From contig NZ_JAAJBU010000002.1 of NCBI RefSeq assembly GCF_011392125.1, positions 310,001 to 374,000 on the forward strand: a stretch of DNA of 64,000 nt, read 5' to 3'. The position numbers and the translations under genes are program-made. This document shows positions 34,675-43,572 of the stretch, piece by piece. Under the pieces are notes generated by a model. That model was not told where the DNA came from, searched no databases, and saw nothing but the letters and a program-made list of their open reading frames with translations. Source of the stretch: Flavobacterium lotistagni (GTDB lineage: Bacteria; Bacteroidota; Bacteroidia; Flavobacteriales; Flavobacteriaceae). Each line of letters begins with the position of its first letter. The stretch's first letter is position 1.

Positions 34675-35807
34675 TTCTTAGATTTTGAAAGGGTTTCGGC
34701 CATTTCGTCGGCTGACATGAATTCCACATCAGGCCATTTTTTGACGATTTCCTGCAGCAACTTTTTCAGCGTTGACAAGCCTTTTTCACGATTTTTCGGA
34801 TCGATGTGTCCGCAGAAATTCACGCGGTGCGAAGAAATAATCGCAGGTTTGTTCCAGCGGAAAGCGGTTTCAATTTGCTTCATCGTAAAATCAACCCAAT
34901 CCATGCCGCGCTCTTCGGTCGGTTCGAAGACAATGTTGCGCACCATGACCGACAGGCCGTCGATATTTTTACCTATATAATTGAACGACTTTTTGTATTG
35001 ATTCAAACCTTGATGCTCATTTCTAACCAAGCCCAAATCGATAAACCGAACGCCATTTTCGCGCAAGGTTTTAAACAACGAACGATGGATGTTATATACC
35101 GGCGGCGTGCAATAGTTGCTTTTGTAGCCGTAGACTTTTTCGAACAGTTGCAAGCCTTCTGCAATCATCGGCGCTAAAGTTTCATTCTCTTTGACATCCC
35201 AAAAATCGAAAGCCGCAAACGCAGACATCGTCGGATACTGCTCGTCGGAAATGCTCGCGTAAGATTTATTTTTTAAAGCCGTCAGCAATTCGGAATCTCG
35301 CTTTTGCAACTTGTCGTTGAAGACGTGTAAGTTCAAATGTTCGCGCCCGTGGAATTGTGGCTTCAGGTAACCTTTAGAAATTCCTTCTTGCCATAAACTC
35401 CATGCTCCGGTGTAGGCTTCGGGTTGTTGTTGCGCTAATTTTTGATAAGTTTCAGGCAAAGTCTCAAAGCGGAATTGTTTGAAATTTTCGCTTTCCATTT
35501 GCTCGAAGTTGATGTTGCATGGCAAAGCGAACGGCGTGAAAACGGCACTTCTTCCATTTTTATCTTGAACCGACGAAAGTACCCCGAACAGTTGTTCCAA
35601 ATCTTGCTTGGTTTCTAAGGTATCGAGCGCATCGAAACGCGAATAGATTTTCATTCCGGCAGCATCCATATTGGCGCGCGCTTCTTTAGAATTTAATCTC
35701 ACGTTGCCATAATCATCCACCGAAAAAACCACAATCTTCCGGCTGGTTTTCCAACCGATGCTGTTTTTCAGGTTCATGAAAATGGTCGCTAGTAGCTTTC
35801 GAATCAT
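34671..35807 (-). CDS. Polysaccharide deacetylase-like (NodB-fold) protein
   Basis: A 378-residue protein I read as a divergent NodB-type deacetylase. Near the N-terminus VVFSVDDYGNVRL carries the paired Asp of motif 1. PQFHGREHLNLHV resembles the HxxxH motif 2, and IISSHRVNFCGHIDPKNREK supplies a late His. A paralogue at 52109-53230 keeps the same landmarks. It forms an operon with the sugar-transfer ATP-grasp gene. Removal of an acetyl group from a lipid-linked or nascent glycan is plausible, but the family assignment rests on motifs seen by eye. Confidence 0.68.
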   Translation of the reverse strand: MIRKLLATIFMNLKNSIGWKTSRKIVVFSVDDYGNVRLNSKEARANMDAAGMKIYSRFDALDTLETKQDLEQLFGVLSSVQDKNGRSAVFTPFALPCNINFEQMESENFKQFRFETLPETYQKLAQQQPEAYTGAWSLWQEGISKGYLKPQFHGREHLNLHVFNDKLQKRDSELLTALKNKSYASISDEQYPTMSAFAAFDFWDVKENETLAPMIAEGLQLFEKVYGYKSNYCTPPVYNIHRSLFKTLRENGVRFIDLGLVRNEHQGLNQYKKSFNYIGKNIDGLSVMVRNIVFEPTEERGMDWVDFTMKQIETAFRWNKPAIISSHRVNFCGHIDPKNREKGLSTLKKLLQEIVKKWPDVEFMSADEMAETLSKSKK

Positions 35808-35811
35808 CGGT

Positions 35812-36960
35812 TTAGTTCAAGTAAGCAGTAATGAATTTATCAGCGTTATCGCGTCGGAACAATTTCGAAGTATTCACCGCATTTCCTGACATGGTTTGCC
35901 ACTTTTGTGGATTTTGACTCAACTCGAGAATAAAATCTTTGGCTTGCAAAAGTTGTCTTTCGGTATAACAAGCAGCAGCATTGTATTTCAAAGCGTAATC
36001 ATGCAACTCAGAATCTTCTCCAGCGATGTATAAAGACGGAATCCCATAGCTCATCAAATTGTACGATTTGCTAGGCACGCTGCCTTTGGAAGTGAGTTCG
36101 TCGAGAATAACAATGCCCAAATCAGTAGCCGAAAGCGAATACGGAAACATCGCGTCGGTTTGGAACGGCAGAAAGAAACAATTCGGCAACTGTTTTTCCT
36201 CGACCATTTTTTGCAAAGCCGGAACTCGCGGGCCACGGCCAATGATTTGAAAAACGATATTCTGATGGTCTTTTAAAAGTTCGGCCAATTCCACCACGAC
36301 TTCAACTTTGTGCGTGAGCCCGATATTGCCCGAATACTGCACAATAAACTTTCCTTGCAGTTGGTGCTCGGCAATAAACGGATTTTCGGTTTTGGAAACC
36401 CTTTCGTTCTGCTGGAAAATCGACCAGATCGGTTGCACGATGATTTTTTTTCTCTCCACGTAAACCTCAATCAAATCGGCCATTTTCTCGCTGATTGTGA
36501 AGAGTTTGAAAGCTTTCTTAAATGATTTTCTGTTCGCCCAAGACCAAATTCGGTACAGCGGATGGCTTTCTTTCATACCGGTAATTTTGAAAATATCCGG
36601 ATACACATCCCAAATCACCATGCTGAAACGGTGCGGTAAGAGCAGGTTCAGCAAATAACCCATCGGCGGAATCGAAACAAAAAACACTTCATAACCGCGG
36701 TATTTGGTTATCAAAAGCCAATAAATCTTGAAACAGGCTTTGAGGTACGAAATCATTTTGGCGCGCGCCGGCCGTTCGACCCATTTGTTGATTGGTGTGA
36801 CCTCAATCGACGGGTTCAATTCTTCGCCTTGCACGTGAACGCTTCCGGTAACCAAAGCGACAGTTTCAAATTGCGCGGCAAAAGCGTTGCAAAAACCAAC
36901 AGTCAGATAATTCGAAGCTTGGTTCACCACGACAATCTTTCTGTTTTGTATTTTACTCAT
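35812..36960 (-). CDS. Glycosyltransferase family 4 (WbuB/WcaI-like)
   Basis: A 382-residue GT-B enzyme. It starts NRKIVVVNQASNYLTVGFCN and has a hydrophobic stretch VFFVSIPPMGYLLNLLLPHR with MVIWDVYPDI, seen in GT4 enzymes that act on the first lipid-linked sugar. The donor side has KFIVQYSGNIGLTHKVEVVV, VFQIIGRGPRV and GIVILDELTSKGSVPSKSYN. That SKGSVPSK region is typical of WbuB-type transferases using FucNAc or similar donors. Four bases separate it from the deacetylase-like gene; a 203-base repeat-rich gap lies upstream. Confidence 0.86.
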   Translation of the reverse strand: MSKIQNRKIVVVNQASNYLTVGFCNAFAAQFETVALVTGSVHVQGEELNPSIEVTPINKWVERPARAKMISYLKACFKIYWLLITKYRGYEVFFVSIPPMGYLLNLLLPHRFSMVIWDVYPDIFKITGMKESHPLYRIWSWANRKSFKKAFKLFTISEKMADLIEVYVERKKIIVQPIWSIFQQNERVSKTENPFIAEHQLQGKFIVQYSGNIGLTHKVEVVVELAELLKDHQNIVFQIIGRGPRVPALQKMVEEKQLPNCFFLPFQTDAMFPYSLSATDLGIVILDELTSKGSVPSKSYNLMSYGIPSLYIAGEDSELHDYALKYNAAACYTERQLLQAKDFILELSQNPQKWQTMSGNAVNTSKLFRRDNADKFITAYLN

Positions 36961-36986
36961 GAATGGTTTTAGTTTTTAAAGTTTTT

Positions 36987-37067
36987 GGGCGTGACCACAA
37001 GGGTCGGGCTATACGCAGTACGCGGTACTTGCTGCTATCCCTCACGCAGCTCGCGGTAACGAGAACT
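36987..37067. repeat. GC-rich intergenic repeat element A
   Basis: Within the largest intergenic gap (36961-37163). The plus strand starts GGGCGTGACCACAAGGGTCG and contains CTATCCCTCACGCAGC. It can fold: GCAGTAC/GTACTTGC around GCG (one bulge) and CTCG/CGAG around CGGTAA. It is visibly richer in G and C than the genes around it and has no open frame of note. I recall elements with the same GGGTCGGGCTATNC...CTATCCCTCACGC frame at gene ends in many Flavobacteriaceae. That is memory, not a search. Confidence 0.6.
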
Positions 37068-37082
37068 TGTTTTTTACCCTGA

Positions 37083-37156
37083 AGCCCTAGCCCTGATGGC
37101 AGCGGCAGCCCGCAGCCCAGCGAGGACTATAGCGTACAGCAGGTTCCCGGCTCCTA
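37083..37156. repeat. GC-rich intergenic repeat element B
   Basis: Starts AGCCCTAGCCCTGATGGCAG and ends CCCGGCTCCTAA, eight bases before the gmd stop. AGCCCTAGCCCTGATGG...GCGGACAGC...GCTCC-type elements are familiar from flavobacterial intergenic regions, again by recall. It lies beside element A, with a short T-rich spacer between them. Being just downstream of gmd, it could affect 3' end formation or mRNA stability; no promoter core is seen in the gap. Confidence 0.6.
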
Positions 37157-37163
37157 AAAAAAG

Positions 37164-38306
37164 TTACTCGGCTTGTCTTAAAATCTTGTGTCCGCCTTTG
37201 ACCAAATGAATGTCTTTCTGGAACAGCGAAACGTCTGAAGCTACCATTTCCTCGACGAGCATTTTCAGGTCGTATTTAGGCTGCCAGCCCAATTTGGTTT
37301 TCGATTTCGACGGATCGCCGATGAGCAAATCTACTTCGGTTGGCCTGAAATAAGCCGGATCGACTTTCACAAGCACCGAACCAATCGCCGGAGCAGAACA
37401 CGCATCTTCACCCAAAGCCGCTTGGTAAACCGTCTGGTCAATCGACTCCAAAACGCCTACTTCGTTCACGCCTTCACCTTCAAAACGAACGTTGAAACCA
37501 ACTTGTCCGAAAGCCATTTTGATGAAATCGCGCACGCGGGTTGTAATTCCGGTAGCAATCACGTAATCTTCTGGTTTGTCTTGTTGCAAAATTCTCCACA
37601 TGGCCTCGACATAATCTTTCGCGTGGCCCCAATCGCGCTGTGCATCAAGGTTACCCATGTAAAGATCGCTTTGTAAACCTAGCGCAATTTTGGCAACCGC
37701 GCGTGTGATTTTTCTGGTCACGAAAGTTTCTCCGCGCAACGGCGATTCGTGGTTGAACAAAATCCCGTTGCAAGCGAAAATATCATAAGCTTCGCGGTAG
37801 TTCACCGTAATCCAGTAAGCATAAATCTTAGCCACAGCATAAGGCGAACGCGGATAGAAAGGCGTGGTTTCCGATTGCGGAACCGCTTGCACCAAACCGT
37901 ACAATTCTGAAGTAGAGGCTTGGTAAATCTTGGTTTTCTTCTGCAATCCTAGTAAACGAACCGCTTCGAGCAAACGCAAAGTTCCGATTCCGTCGGCGTT
38001 GGCAGTATATTCGGGCGTATCAAAACTCACTTTTACGTGCGACATCGCCGCTAAGTTGTAGATTTCGTCTGGCTGTACTTCTTGGATGATTCTGGTCAAA
38101 TTCATCGAATCGGTCATGTCGCCGTAATGCAATTTCAAACGGATTTCTTTCGCGTGCGGATCTTGGTACAAATGGTCGATACGATCGGTGTTGAACAATG
38201 ACGAACGCCTTTTAATACCGTGAACCATGTATCCTTTTTCGAGAAGCAGTTCTGCCAAATAAGCGCCGTCTTGCCCTGTAATTCCTGTAATTAATGCTAC
38301 TTTCAT
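37164..38306 (-). CDS. gmd: GDP-mannose 4,6-dehydratase
   Basis: Makes GDP-4-keto-6-deoxymannose from GDP-mannose, the first step to GDP-L-fucose. The 380-residue short-chain dehydrogenase has NADP-binding [18 protein letters not shown] (residues 4-21) and [15 protein letters not shown]. The catalytic STSELYG (131-137) and Tyr156-x3-Lys160 in SPYAVAK follow, with [20 protein letters not shown] downstream. All landmarks of Gmd are intact. The fcl gene lies 24 bases upstream in the same direction. The GC-rich repeats follow it. Confidence 0.97.
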   Translation of the reverse strand: MKVALITGITGQDGAYLAELLLEKGYMVHGIKRRSSLFNTDRIDHLYQDPHAKEIRLKLHYGDMTDSMNLTRIIQEVQPDEIYNLAAMSHVKVSFDTPEYTANADGIGTLRLLEAVRLLGLQKKTKIYQASTSELYGLVQAVPQSETTPFYPRSPYAVAKIYAYWITVNYREAYDIFACNGILFNHESPLRGETFVTRKITRAVAKIALGLQSDLYMGNLDAQRDWGHAKDYVEAMWRILQQDKPEDYVIATGITTRVRDFIKMAFGQVGFNVRFEGEGVNEVGVLESIDQTVYQAALGEDACSAPAIGSVLVKVDPAYFRPTEVDLLIGDPSKSKTKLGWQPKYDLKMLVEEMVASDVSLFQKDIHLVKGGHKILRQAE

Positions 38307-38330
38307 ATTCTTACTATTTATATCTTCAAA

Positions 38331-39281
38331 TTAAATTTTTACTTCTTTGTACGAATGCGCGTGCTGCAAAAACCAGTCGTAGGTTTCGCGAATGCCGTCT
38401 TCGAGTTTGATTTTGGCTTTCCAGCCTTGCGTGGCCATTTTGCTGACATCCATGAGTTTTCTGGGAGTGCCATCTGGTTTGGTGCTGTCCCAAATGATCT
38501 CACCTTGATGACCGACGGTTTTCTGGATCAGTTCTGCAAGTGCTTTAATGGTCAAATCTACGCCGGTTCCGACGTTGTATAAGTTGTCTTCGAATTTGTT
38601 TTCCACAGCAAAAACAACGGCTTCTGCCAAATCGCTCACATGCAGGAATTCGCGCATCGGCGTGCCCGAACCCCAAAGCGTCACCGGTGCGTTGTTGTTG
38701 AGTTTCGCCTCGTGGAATTTACGCATCATCGCGGGCAGCACGTGTGAAGTCTGCAAATCGAAATTGTCGTTCGGCCCGTAGAGGTTCGTCGGCATCAGGC
38801 TCACGAAATCTTTACCGTATTGTTTTCGAATGGCTTCACAAGCTTTGACACCCGAAATTTTAGCAATCGCATACCATTCGTTAGTCGGCTCGAGCGAAGA
38901 AGTCAAAAGACAATCTTCATGCAAAGGTTGCGGCGCGAGTTTCGGGTAAATGCAAGAACTTCCCAAAAAGATGAATTTCTCCACATTCTGTTGCAAAGCG
39001 GTATCAATCAGGTTGTTCTGAATTTGCATGTTTTCCATCAAAAACGTAAACGGATAGTTGTTGTTGGCTAAAATCCCGCCAACTCTGGCCGCAGCATCGA
39101 TGACGATTTCAGGTTGCTCGGTTTCGAAAAATTCGCGAACGGCTTGTTGGTCTCTCAGGTCGAGCTCCTTGCTGGATTTCCCAACGAGATTCTCGTAACC
39201 TTTGTCTTTTAACGCTTTAAATATTGCGCCTCCGACCATGCCTTTGTGTCCAGCAACGTATATTTTGCTTTTGTTGTTCAT
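38331..39281 (-). CDS. fcl: GDP-L-fucose synthase
   Basis: Epimerises and reduces GDP-4-keto-6-deoxymannose to GDP-L-fucose with NADPH. The 316-residue protein has YVAGHKGMVGGAIFKAL at the N-terminus, AAARVGGILANNNYP, FLGSSCIYP (105-113) and the catalytic Tyr137-x3-Lys141 in EWYAIAKISGVKACEA, all typical. With gmd it forms a complete two-step pathway, so L-fucose (or its precursor sugar) is expected in one of the glycans. Confidence 0.97.
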   Translation of the reverse strand: MNNKSKIYVAGHKGMVGGAIFKALKDKGYENLVGKSSKELDLRDQQAVREFFETEQPEIVIDAAARVGGILANNNYPFTFLMENMQIQNNLIDTALQQNVEKFIFLGSSCIYPKLAPQPLHEDCLLTSSLEPTNEWYAIAKISGVKACEAIRKQYGKDFVSLMPTNLYGPNDNFDLQTSHVLPAMMRKFHEAKLNNNAPVTLWGSGTPMREFLHVSDLAEAVVFAVENKFEDNLYNVGTGVDLTIKALAELIQKTVGHQGEIIWDSTKPDGTPRKLMDVSKMATQGWKAKIKLEDGIRETYDWFLQHAHSYKEVKI

Positions 39282-39287
39282 GGTAAT

Positions 39288-40424
39288 TTATTTGAAAACA
39301 GCCAGAAATTCGTAAGCTGCTTTTTTCATTCTTTCTGAGTAAGGTTCATATAACACTTTGGCGAAATCCCGTGAAGGATAATTGGCTAAAATGCTGGCTA
39401 ATTGCCCAAAATTATGTGGTTCGAAGTAGGTTCCTGTTTCCTGTAACTGCTCGATATTGACATTCAGGTTCGCGGCAATTACCGGAACTTGAAGTGATTT
39501 CGCGTCTTCGATTACCGTGCTCCAGCCTTCAAACAAACTCGGTTGGATGATGGCTTTGGCGTATTTCATCAGTAACAGTTGGTCGCCGCGCGGAATCAAT
39601 CCTAAAAATGAAATTGAGGTTTTAAGTTCATTCTGATTCACGATATCGTGCAACTGCTGCAAATATTCCGAATTCGTTTCTTCCGGGAAACGGCCAGTAA
39701 CGGCAATGTGCGTACTGATGCCTTTCTTTTTGAGTTCAGCTACGGCTTCAAAAGCGACTTTGTGGTTCTTGTGCTTGTGAAACTGGTTGCTGATCATGTA
39801 ATATTCTTGCGGCAAGTTGTATTTTTCCCTGAGTTGCTCGAAAGTCAAATCGGGCAAATTATCGATAATCGAAACGAAATGATAGATGCTGATTTTTAGA
39901 CTTTTCGGAATCTTGTAGAACTTCTCAAAATCGTCTTTCACCGCTTGGCTGGAAACCACCAAATCCTTAGAATTTCTCAAGATCATTTTAATCCTAGCGT
40001 TGCGTTCGAAGATTTTCAACTTAGAAAAAAACTGCGGGTAATATTGATGTTGCAGATCGGCGTACCAAGAAACCAATTTGATTTTAAGTTTGCTTTTGAC
40101 CGGATAATCGTGCATCGGAAACACCGCATCGAGTTGGTGTTGAATTGCTAAATCATCTACAAACAAATTTTTGTTCTTCAAAATCGATAACGCATAACCT
40201 TTGTAAATCGACGGAAACTGGTTCGGAACCAACTCTAAATACGGATAATTAATCTCGTCGACGTATTTCTTTAAAGCCGGATTGAATAGCACTACTACAG
40301 TTGGCTTGTCTTTTTCATCCAAAAAATCCAGAATTCTGACTACGTTTAATAGGTAAATCAAACCGCCGGTCCATTTCGGATTGAAATTAAAAAGAATGCC
40401 CAATCGGAATCTGCCTGTTGCCAT
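39288..40424 (-). CDS. Glycosyltransferase family 4
   Basis: A 378-residue GT-B enzyme with RLGILFNFNPKWTGGLIYLL at the N-terminus. The donor half is EYYMISNQFHKHKNHKVAFE, SFLGLIPRGDQLLLM and AIIQPSLFEGWSTVIEDAKS followed by PVIAANL. It lies six bases from fcl, so it may be the fucosyltransferase; this rests on position only. An in-gene sequence about 40 bases upstream of its start, within the preceding GT4 gene, matches a promoter core but is probably coding chance. Confidence 0.88.
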   Translation of the reverse strand: MATGRFRLGILFNFNPKWTGGLIYLLNVVRILDFLDEKDKPTVVVLFNPALKKYVDEINYPYLELVPNQFPSIYKGYALSILKNKNLFVDDLAIQHQLDAVFPMHDYPVKSKLKIKLVSWYADLQHQYYPQFFSKLKIFERNARIKMILRNSKDLVVSSQAVKDDFEKFYKIPKSLKISIYHFVSIIDNLPDLTFEQLREKYNLPQEYYMISNQFHKHKNHKVAFEAVAELKKKGISTHIAVTGRFPEETNSEYLQQLHDIVNQNELKTSISFLGLIPRGDQLLLMKYAKAIIQPSLFEGWSTVIEDAKSLQVPVIAANLNVNIEQLQETGTYFEPHNFGQLASILANYPSRDFAKVLYEPYSERMKKAAYEFLAVFK

Positions 40425-40425
40425 A

Positions 40426-41520
40426 CTATTGATTCGAAACTATGAATTGTTCAAACGCGCTGCAAATATAGTTCAATTCGAATTGCGCCATGGCCTCTTT
40501 TGCTTTTTTACCCATCGATTCGCGCTGCTGCGGATGGTCGATTAAGAATTGTAGCTTCTCGGCGAACCTTTCTTGATTGTTGAGCGGAATCAAAAAGCCG
40601 TTTTCGTTATCAGTAATCAAGTCGCTCGGGCCGGCCACACAGTCGAAAGAAACCACCGGAAGCCCAGCAGACATGGCTTCTCCGACCACATTAGGAAAAC
40701 CTTCCGATGCCGATGAAAAAGCGAAAATCTTACTCGTGTTATAATAATGCTCAACGTTTTCCTGCTTTCCGGCGAAAACCACACGCTCTTCAACATTCAG
40801 TCTTTGAGCCAAAGCTTCCCATTGGTGTTGGTTTTTCTGTTTGAGGTGATCGTAACCGACCAAAACCAGTTTCCAATCAGGCGCGTTGAGTTTGGCGAAA
40901 ATCTCAATCAGTACATTTTGCTGTTTGGATTGGATATAACGACCGACCATCAAGATTACATTTTCGCGGGTTTCGCCAGTGTTTTCAATCGGACGAATCG
41001 GATTGCCGATGACTTTGAAATTCTCGTGGCCATACATTTTTCTGAAAATCGCCTCGGCTTTTTGGGTTTGTGCAATGATGCCTTTCGCTTTCGGATAAAG
41101 GAAAATCCGCAATTTGTCGTGCAGTTTCCCTAAACTTTTATCAGGTTGCGCGCGGTCGGAAACGTAAACCGGAATCTTTGTGCCGTACATCGCCAGCAAG
41201 ACCATACTGTTCCAACGCTCGCCGAATGACAAAACTGAAATCGGATTGATTTGTTTGATGGTTTTTCTGAGGAAAAAATGCGTTTTAATTGTTGAGAGCA
41301 ACCGTTTGGAATTATCGAAAACAAAGTCCGGACGATAGATTTTGATGTTCTCAGGAATTGTGTAAAACACATCACGCTTAATTCCGTATAGAACCAAATG
41401 CACGCGGTATTCATTTTTGGCTGCAAAATAATTCAACAGTTCCGACATCACGCGTTCCATACCGCCGGCTTGCAGCGAATGGATCACAAAACACAAATCT
41501 TTATTTTTTTCTAGGTTCAA
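40426..41520 (-). CDS. Glycosyltransferase family 4
   Basis: A GT-B enzyme of about 364 residues with KDLCFVIHSLQAGGMERVMS, a classic GGMERV motif, then AYPKAKG-like FLYPKAKGIIAQTQ, IGNPIRPIENTGETRENVIL and FSSASEGFPNVVGEAMSAGL. No ATG precedes the conserved start. I place the start at TTG 41520, preceded by TAATAAT. Another in-frame TTG at 41619 would add 33 residues of unlike composition and overlap the upstream epimerase by 47 bases. Sugar specificity unknown. Confidence 0.85.
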   Translation of the reverse strand: MNLEKNKDLCFVIHSLQAGGMERVMSELLNYFAAKNEYRVHLVLYGIKRDVFYTIPENIKIYRPDFVFDNSKRLLSTIKTHFFLRKTIKQINPISVLSFGERWNSMVLLAMYGTKIPVYVSDRAQPDKSLGKLHDKLRIFLYPKAKGIIAQTQKAEAIFRKMYGHENFKVIGNPIRPIENTGETRENVILMVGRYIQSKQQNVLIEIFAKLNAPDWKLVLVGYDHLKQKNQHQWEALAQRLNVEERVVFAGKQENVEHYYNTSKIFAFSSASEGFPNVVGEAMSAGLPVVSFDCVAGPSDLITDNENGFLIPLNNQERFAEKLQFLIDHPQQRESMGKKAKEAMAQFELNYICSAFEQFIVSNQ

Positions 41521-41572
41521 ATTATTACGTAATCTTAAAATCTTACAGCGAAGCGGTCTTACAGTCTTTTCC

Positions 41573-42466
41573 TCACAATCCTTTAATCCAATCGATATAA
41601 CGGCCGATACCTGTTTCAATGGAAATGGTTTGCCGATAACCCAAATTTTTCAGAAACGAAATATCGGCGCGCCAATTCAACGGATCACCGGCTTTGACTT
41701 GGTTATTGAAACTGATGGTTTTGCCGCCCGCGAAATTCTGATGAAACAACTCCGAAACATATTTAATGGTAAATTCTTCTCCGTTGGCAATGTTGATTTC
41801 CTCGCCGTGAAACGCTGCATTTTTAATGACCAGTTCTATAGCGCGAACGATATCATCCACGTGAATAAAATCGCGCGATTCGTTGCCGGTGCCGAAAAGT
41901 TCAATCTGATTATTGTGCAAAAACTTCTGGTACAAATCCCAGAACAATTGCTTTTTCAAACCTTCGCCATAAGCCGAGAAAATCCTAAGTGAACAAGTCG
42001 CAACTTGGTAATATTGAAAAAACTCTCTGCAAATCTGTTCCGCCTGAAGTTTGTGTAAACCGTAGGGAGACAAAGGTTTCGGTGTAGCTTTTTCGTTAAT
42101 AGGTAACAATTCCGGATTGCCGTAAACCGCAGCGCTCGAAAGGTTGATGAACTTGCAACTCGGTTGATAAACGCGAATGGCTTCGAGAATTTTAAATACG
42201 TTTAATGTATTCAGATTGAAATCCTTGAACGGAAATTGCAACGACAACGGAACACTCGCCGCGCCAGAGCAATTTAGACAAACGTCTATTTGATGCTGCT
42301 CAAAAATCGCGTGGTAATCGGAATTCGTCGCGTCGATTTGAATGTAATCTTCACTTACGTAATCAGTCACGACATCGCAGCCAAAAACCTGAAAACCGGC
42401 GGCTTTGAAATAATCAAAAGCGTGCTGGCCGATAAACCCTTTGGAACCTATAATGAGAATTTTCAT
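41573..42466 (-). CDS. NAD-dependent nucleotide-sugar epimerase/dehydratase
   Basis: A 297-residue extended short-chain dehydrogenase: MKILIIGSKGFIGQHAFDYF with the NAD-binding glycine motif, NLSSAAVYGNPELLPINEKA, the catalytic YGLHKLQAEQI (YxxxK) and SRDFIHVDDIVRAIELVI. It is shorter than GalE and RmlB and could be a 4-epimerase, a 4-reductase or a dehydratase. In this locus it probably finishes a deoxy or amino sugar donor. A repeat-bearing 86-base gap lies upstream and a GT4 follows. Confidence 0.85.
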   Translation of the reverse strand: MKILIIGSKGFIGQHAFDYFKAAGFQVFGCDVVTDYVSEDYIQIDATNSDYHAIFEQHQIDVCLNCSGAASVPLSLQFPFKDFNLNTLNVFKILEAIRVYQPSCKFINLSSAAVYGNPELLPINEKATPKPLSPYGLHKLQAEQICREFFQYYQVATCSLRIFSAYGEGLKKQLFWDLYQKFLHNNQIELFGTGNESRDFIHVDDIVRAIELVIKNAAFHGEEINIANGEEFTIKYVSELFHQNFAGGKTISFNNQVKAGDPLNWRADISFLKNLGYRQTISIETGIGRYIDWIKGL

Positions 42467-42481
42467 ATTGTTTGTTTAGTT

Positions 42482-42548
42482 CTCACAAAGGCGCGGAGAC
42501 ACAAAGTTTTATTAATATTTTTTTTTGCGTGTCTGCGTCTTTGCGAGC
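42482..42548. repeat. Dispersed inverted-repeat element (left flank of nine-gene cassette)
   Basis: Two imperfect inverted arms, about 24 bases each, at 42482-42505 (starting CTCACAAAGGCGCGGAG) and 42525-42548 (ending CTGCGTCTTTGCGAG). Nineteen of 24 positions are complementary, around an A/T-rich centre with a run of nine T. The core relates to the CTCGCAAAGACGCAGAG motif that I recall as a dispersed repeat in many Bacteroidota and other genomes. A related copy sits at 52040-52064 in the same orientation. Confidence 0.75.
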
Positions 42549-42552
42549 CATT

Positions 42553-43572
42553 TTACTTTCCATTTTTTAGTATCAAATCAATCATCCAGCCGTAAGGATT
42601 GAAAGCGCCCGGATGCCAGTTCATTTGTTCGTCCCAGTAACCCGTACACGGATCGTAAACTTTGTTGGCAAATCCATAACTGATTTCGACCAATTTTGGA
42701 TTATTTTCCGCATCAAAAACATAATCGTAAGCGACACATTGGGCGTTCATTTTTCGGGTGTATTCGAACGACATCGAAACGCAACGTTCATCGAAAACTT
42801 CTCTTTCGTAACGGAAATCGCCACTGCCCGAAGCCCTGAAATCGTTGGCCCGGACCATTCTTTTGAGCGCGAAAGCTTTTCCATCGATTACGATAATACG
42901 CGTATCTGAATCATTGTTTGGCAGAAACTCCTGAAAGTAAATGTAGTTGATTTCGTTGCCCATGACTTTCGCATACTTGGGCGGATTCACCAATCGGATG
43001 AAACCTTTCAAAACATCGAACGCATCGGTTTTGCCCAAACGCCATTTGCGGATTCTTTCTTTCACGCTGCCCCAAGCATCATAAGCCGGAAAACCTTTGC
43101 CGAATGCCTTATTCACTAGCGATTCCGCCACCGATTTAGAGCGCACCAGTTTTACGTTTTGAGAACCTGCGCCACCGCGAAGCTTGAATACTTTAGGGAA
43201 AGTCGTTTCGTTGATCCAATTTAAAGCAGACGATTTGTCGTAGAAAACCCAAGTCTTGACCAAATCAAAACCGAGTGCTTCGAGCAAATACTTCTGCCCC
43301 ACTTTGTCGTCAAAATGCCAAGCTGTGTTGAAATCGGGAAACACTTTCATGCCGCTTTGTTCGAGTGAATACAAAAGCGGTTTGGCCATCACGATGTCTT
43401 TGAAGTTGGCCTGATGATAATGCCACATCAGCGCCGAACAACCTTTGAGTTGCTCAATGATATCGTCGTCATAGCAATTGACGAGTTTGTACGGAATATT
43501 GTTTTTCTCGCAGTAATCGATCCAGCGGTAATGGAAAACAACTTCGCTCGGATTATTGTGAATGGCTATCAT
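42553..43572 (-). CDS. ATP-grasp protein (RimK/glutathione-synthetase-like fold)
   Basis: A 339-residue protein with a pre-ATP-grasp region (PSEVVFHYRWIDYCEKNNIP) and an ATP-grasp fold: TTFPKVFKLRGGAGSQNVKL, FQEFLPNNDSDTRIIVIDGK, AFALKRMVRANDF and the late metal-binding CVAYDYVFDAENNPKLVEIS. Such enzymes form amide or peptide bonds through acyl-phosphates. It abuts the AsnB-like gene with no spacing and is the last gene of the nine-gene cassette. Joining an amino acid or amine to a uronic-type sugar is one possible job; the substrate is not known. Confidence 0.82.
   Translation of the reverse strand: MIAIHNNPSEVVFHYRWIDYCEKNNIPYKLVNCYDDDIIEQLKGCSALMWHYHQANFKDIVMAKPLLYSLEQSGMKVFPDFNTAWHFDDKVGQKYLLEALGFDLVKTWVFYDKSSALNWINETTFPKVFKLRGGAGSQNVKLVRSKSVAESLVNKAFGKGFPAYDAWGSVKERIRKWRLGKTDAFDVLKGFIRLVNPPKYAKVMGNEINYIYFQEFLPNNDSDTRIIVIDGKAFALKRMVRANDFRASGSGDFRYEREVFDERCVSMSFEYTRKMNAQCVAYDYVFDAENNPKLVEISYGFANKVYDPCTGYWDEQMNWHPGAFNPYGWMIDLILKNGK

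Noticed and set aside
40463..40470. Promoter-like TATATTTG on the minus strand, 38 bases before the GT4 start at 40424
   Set aside because: It falls within codons for Tyr-Ile-Cys near the end of the upstream GT4 gene, so coding explains it. No -33 box was found. A start site here remains possible but unsupported.
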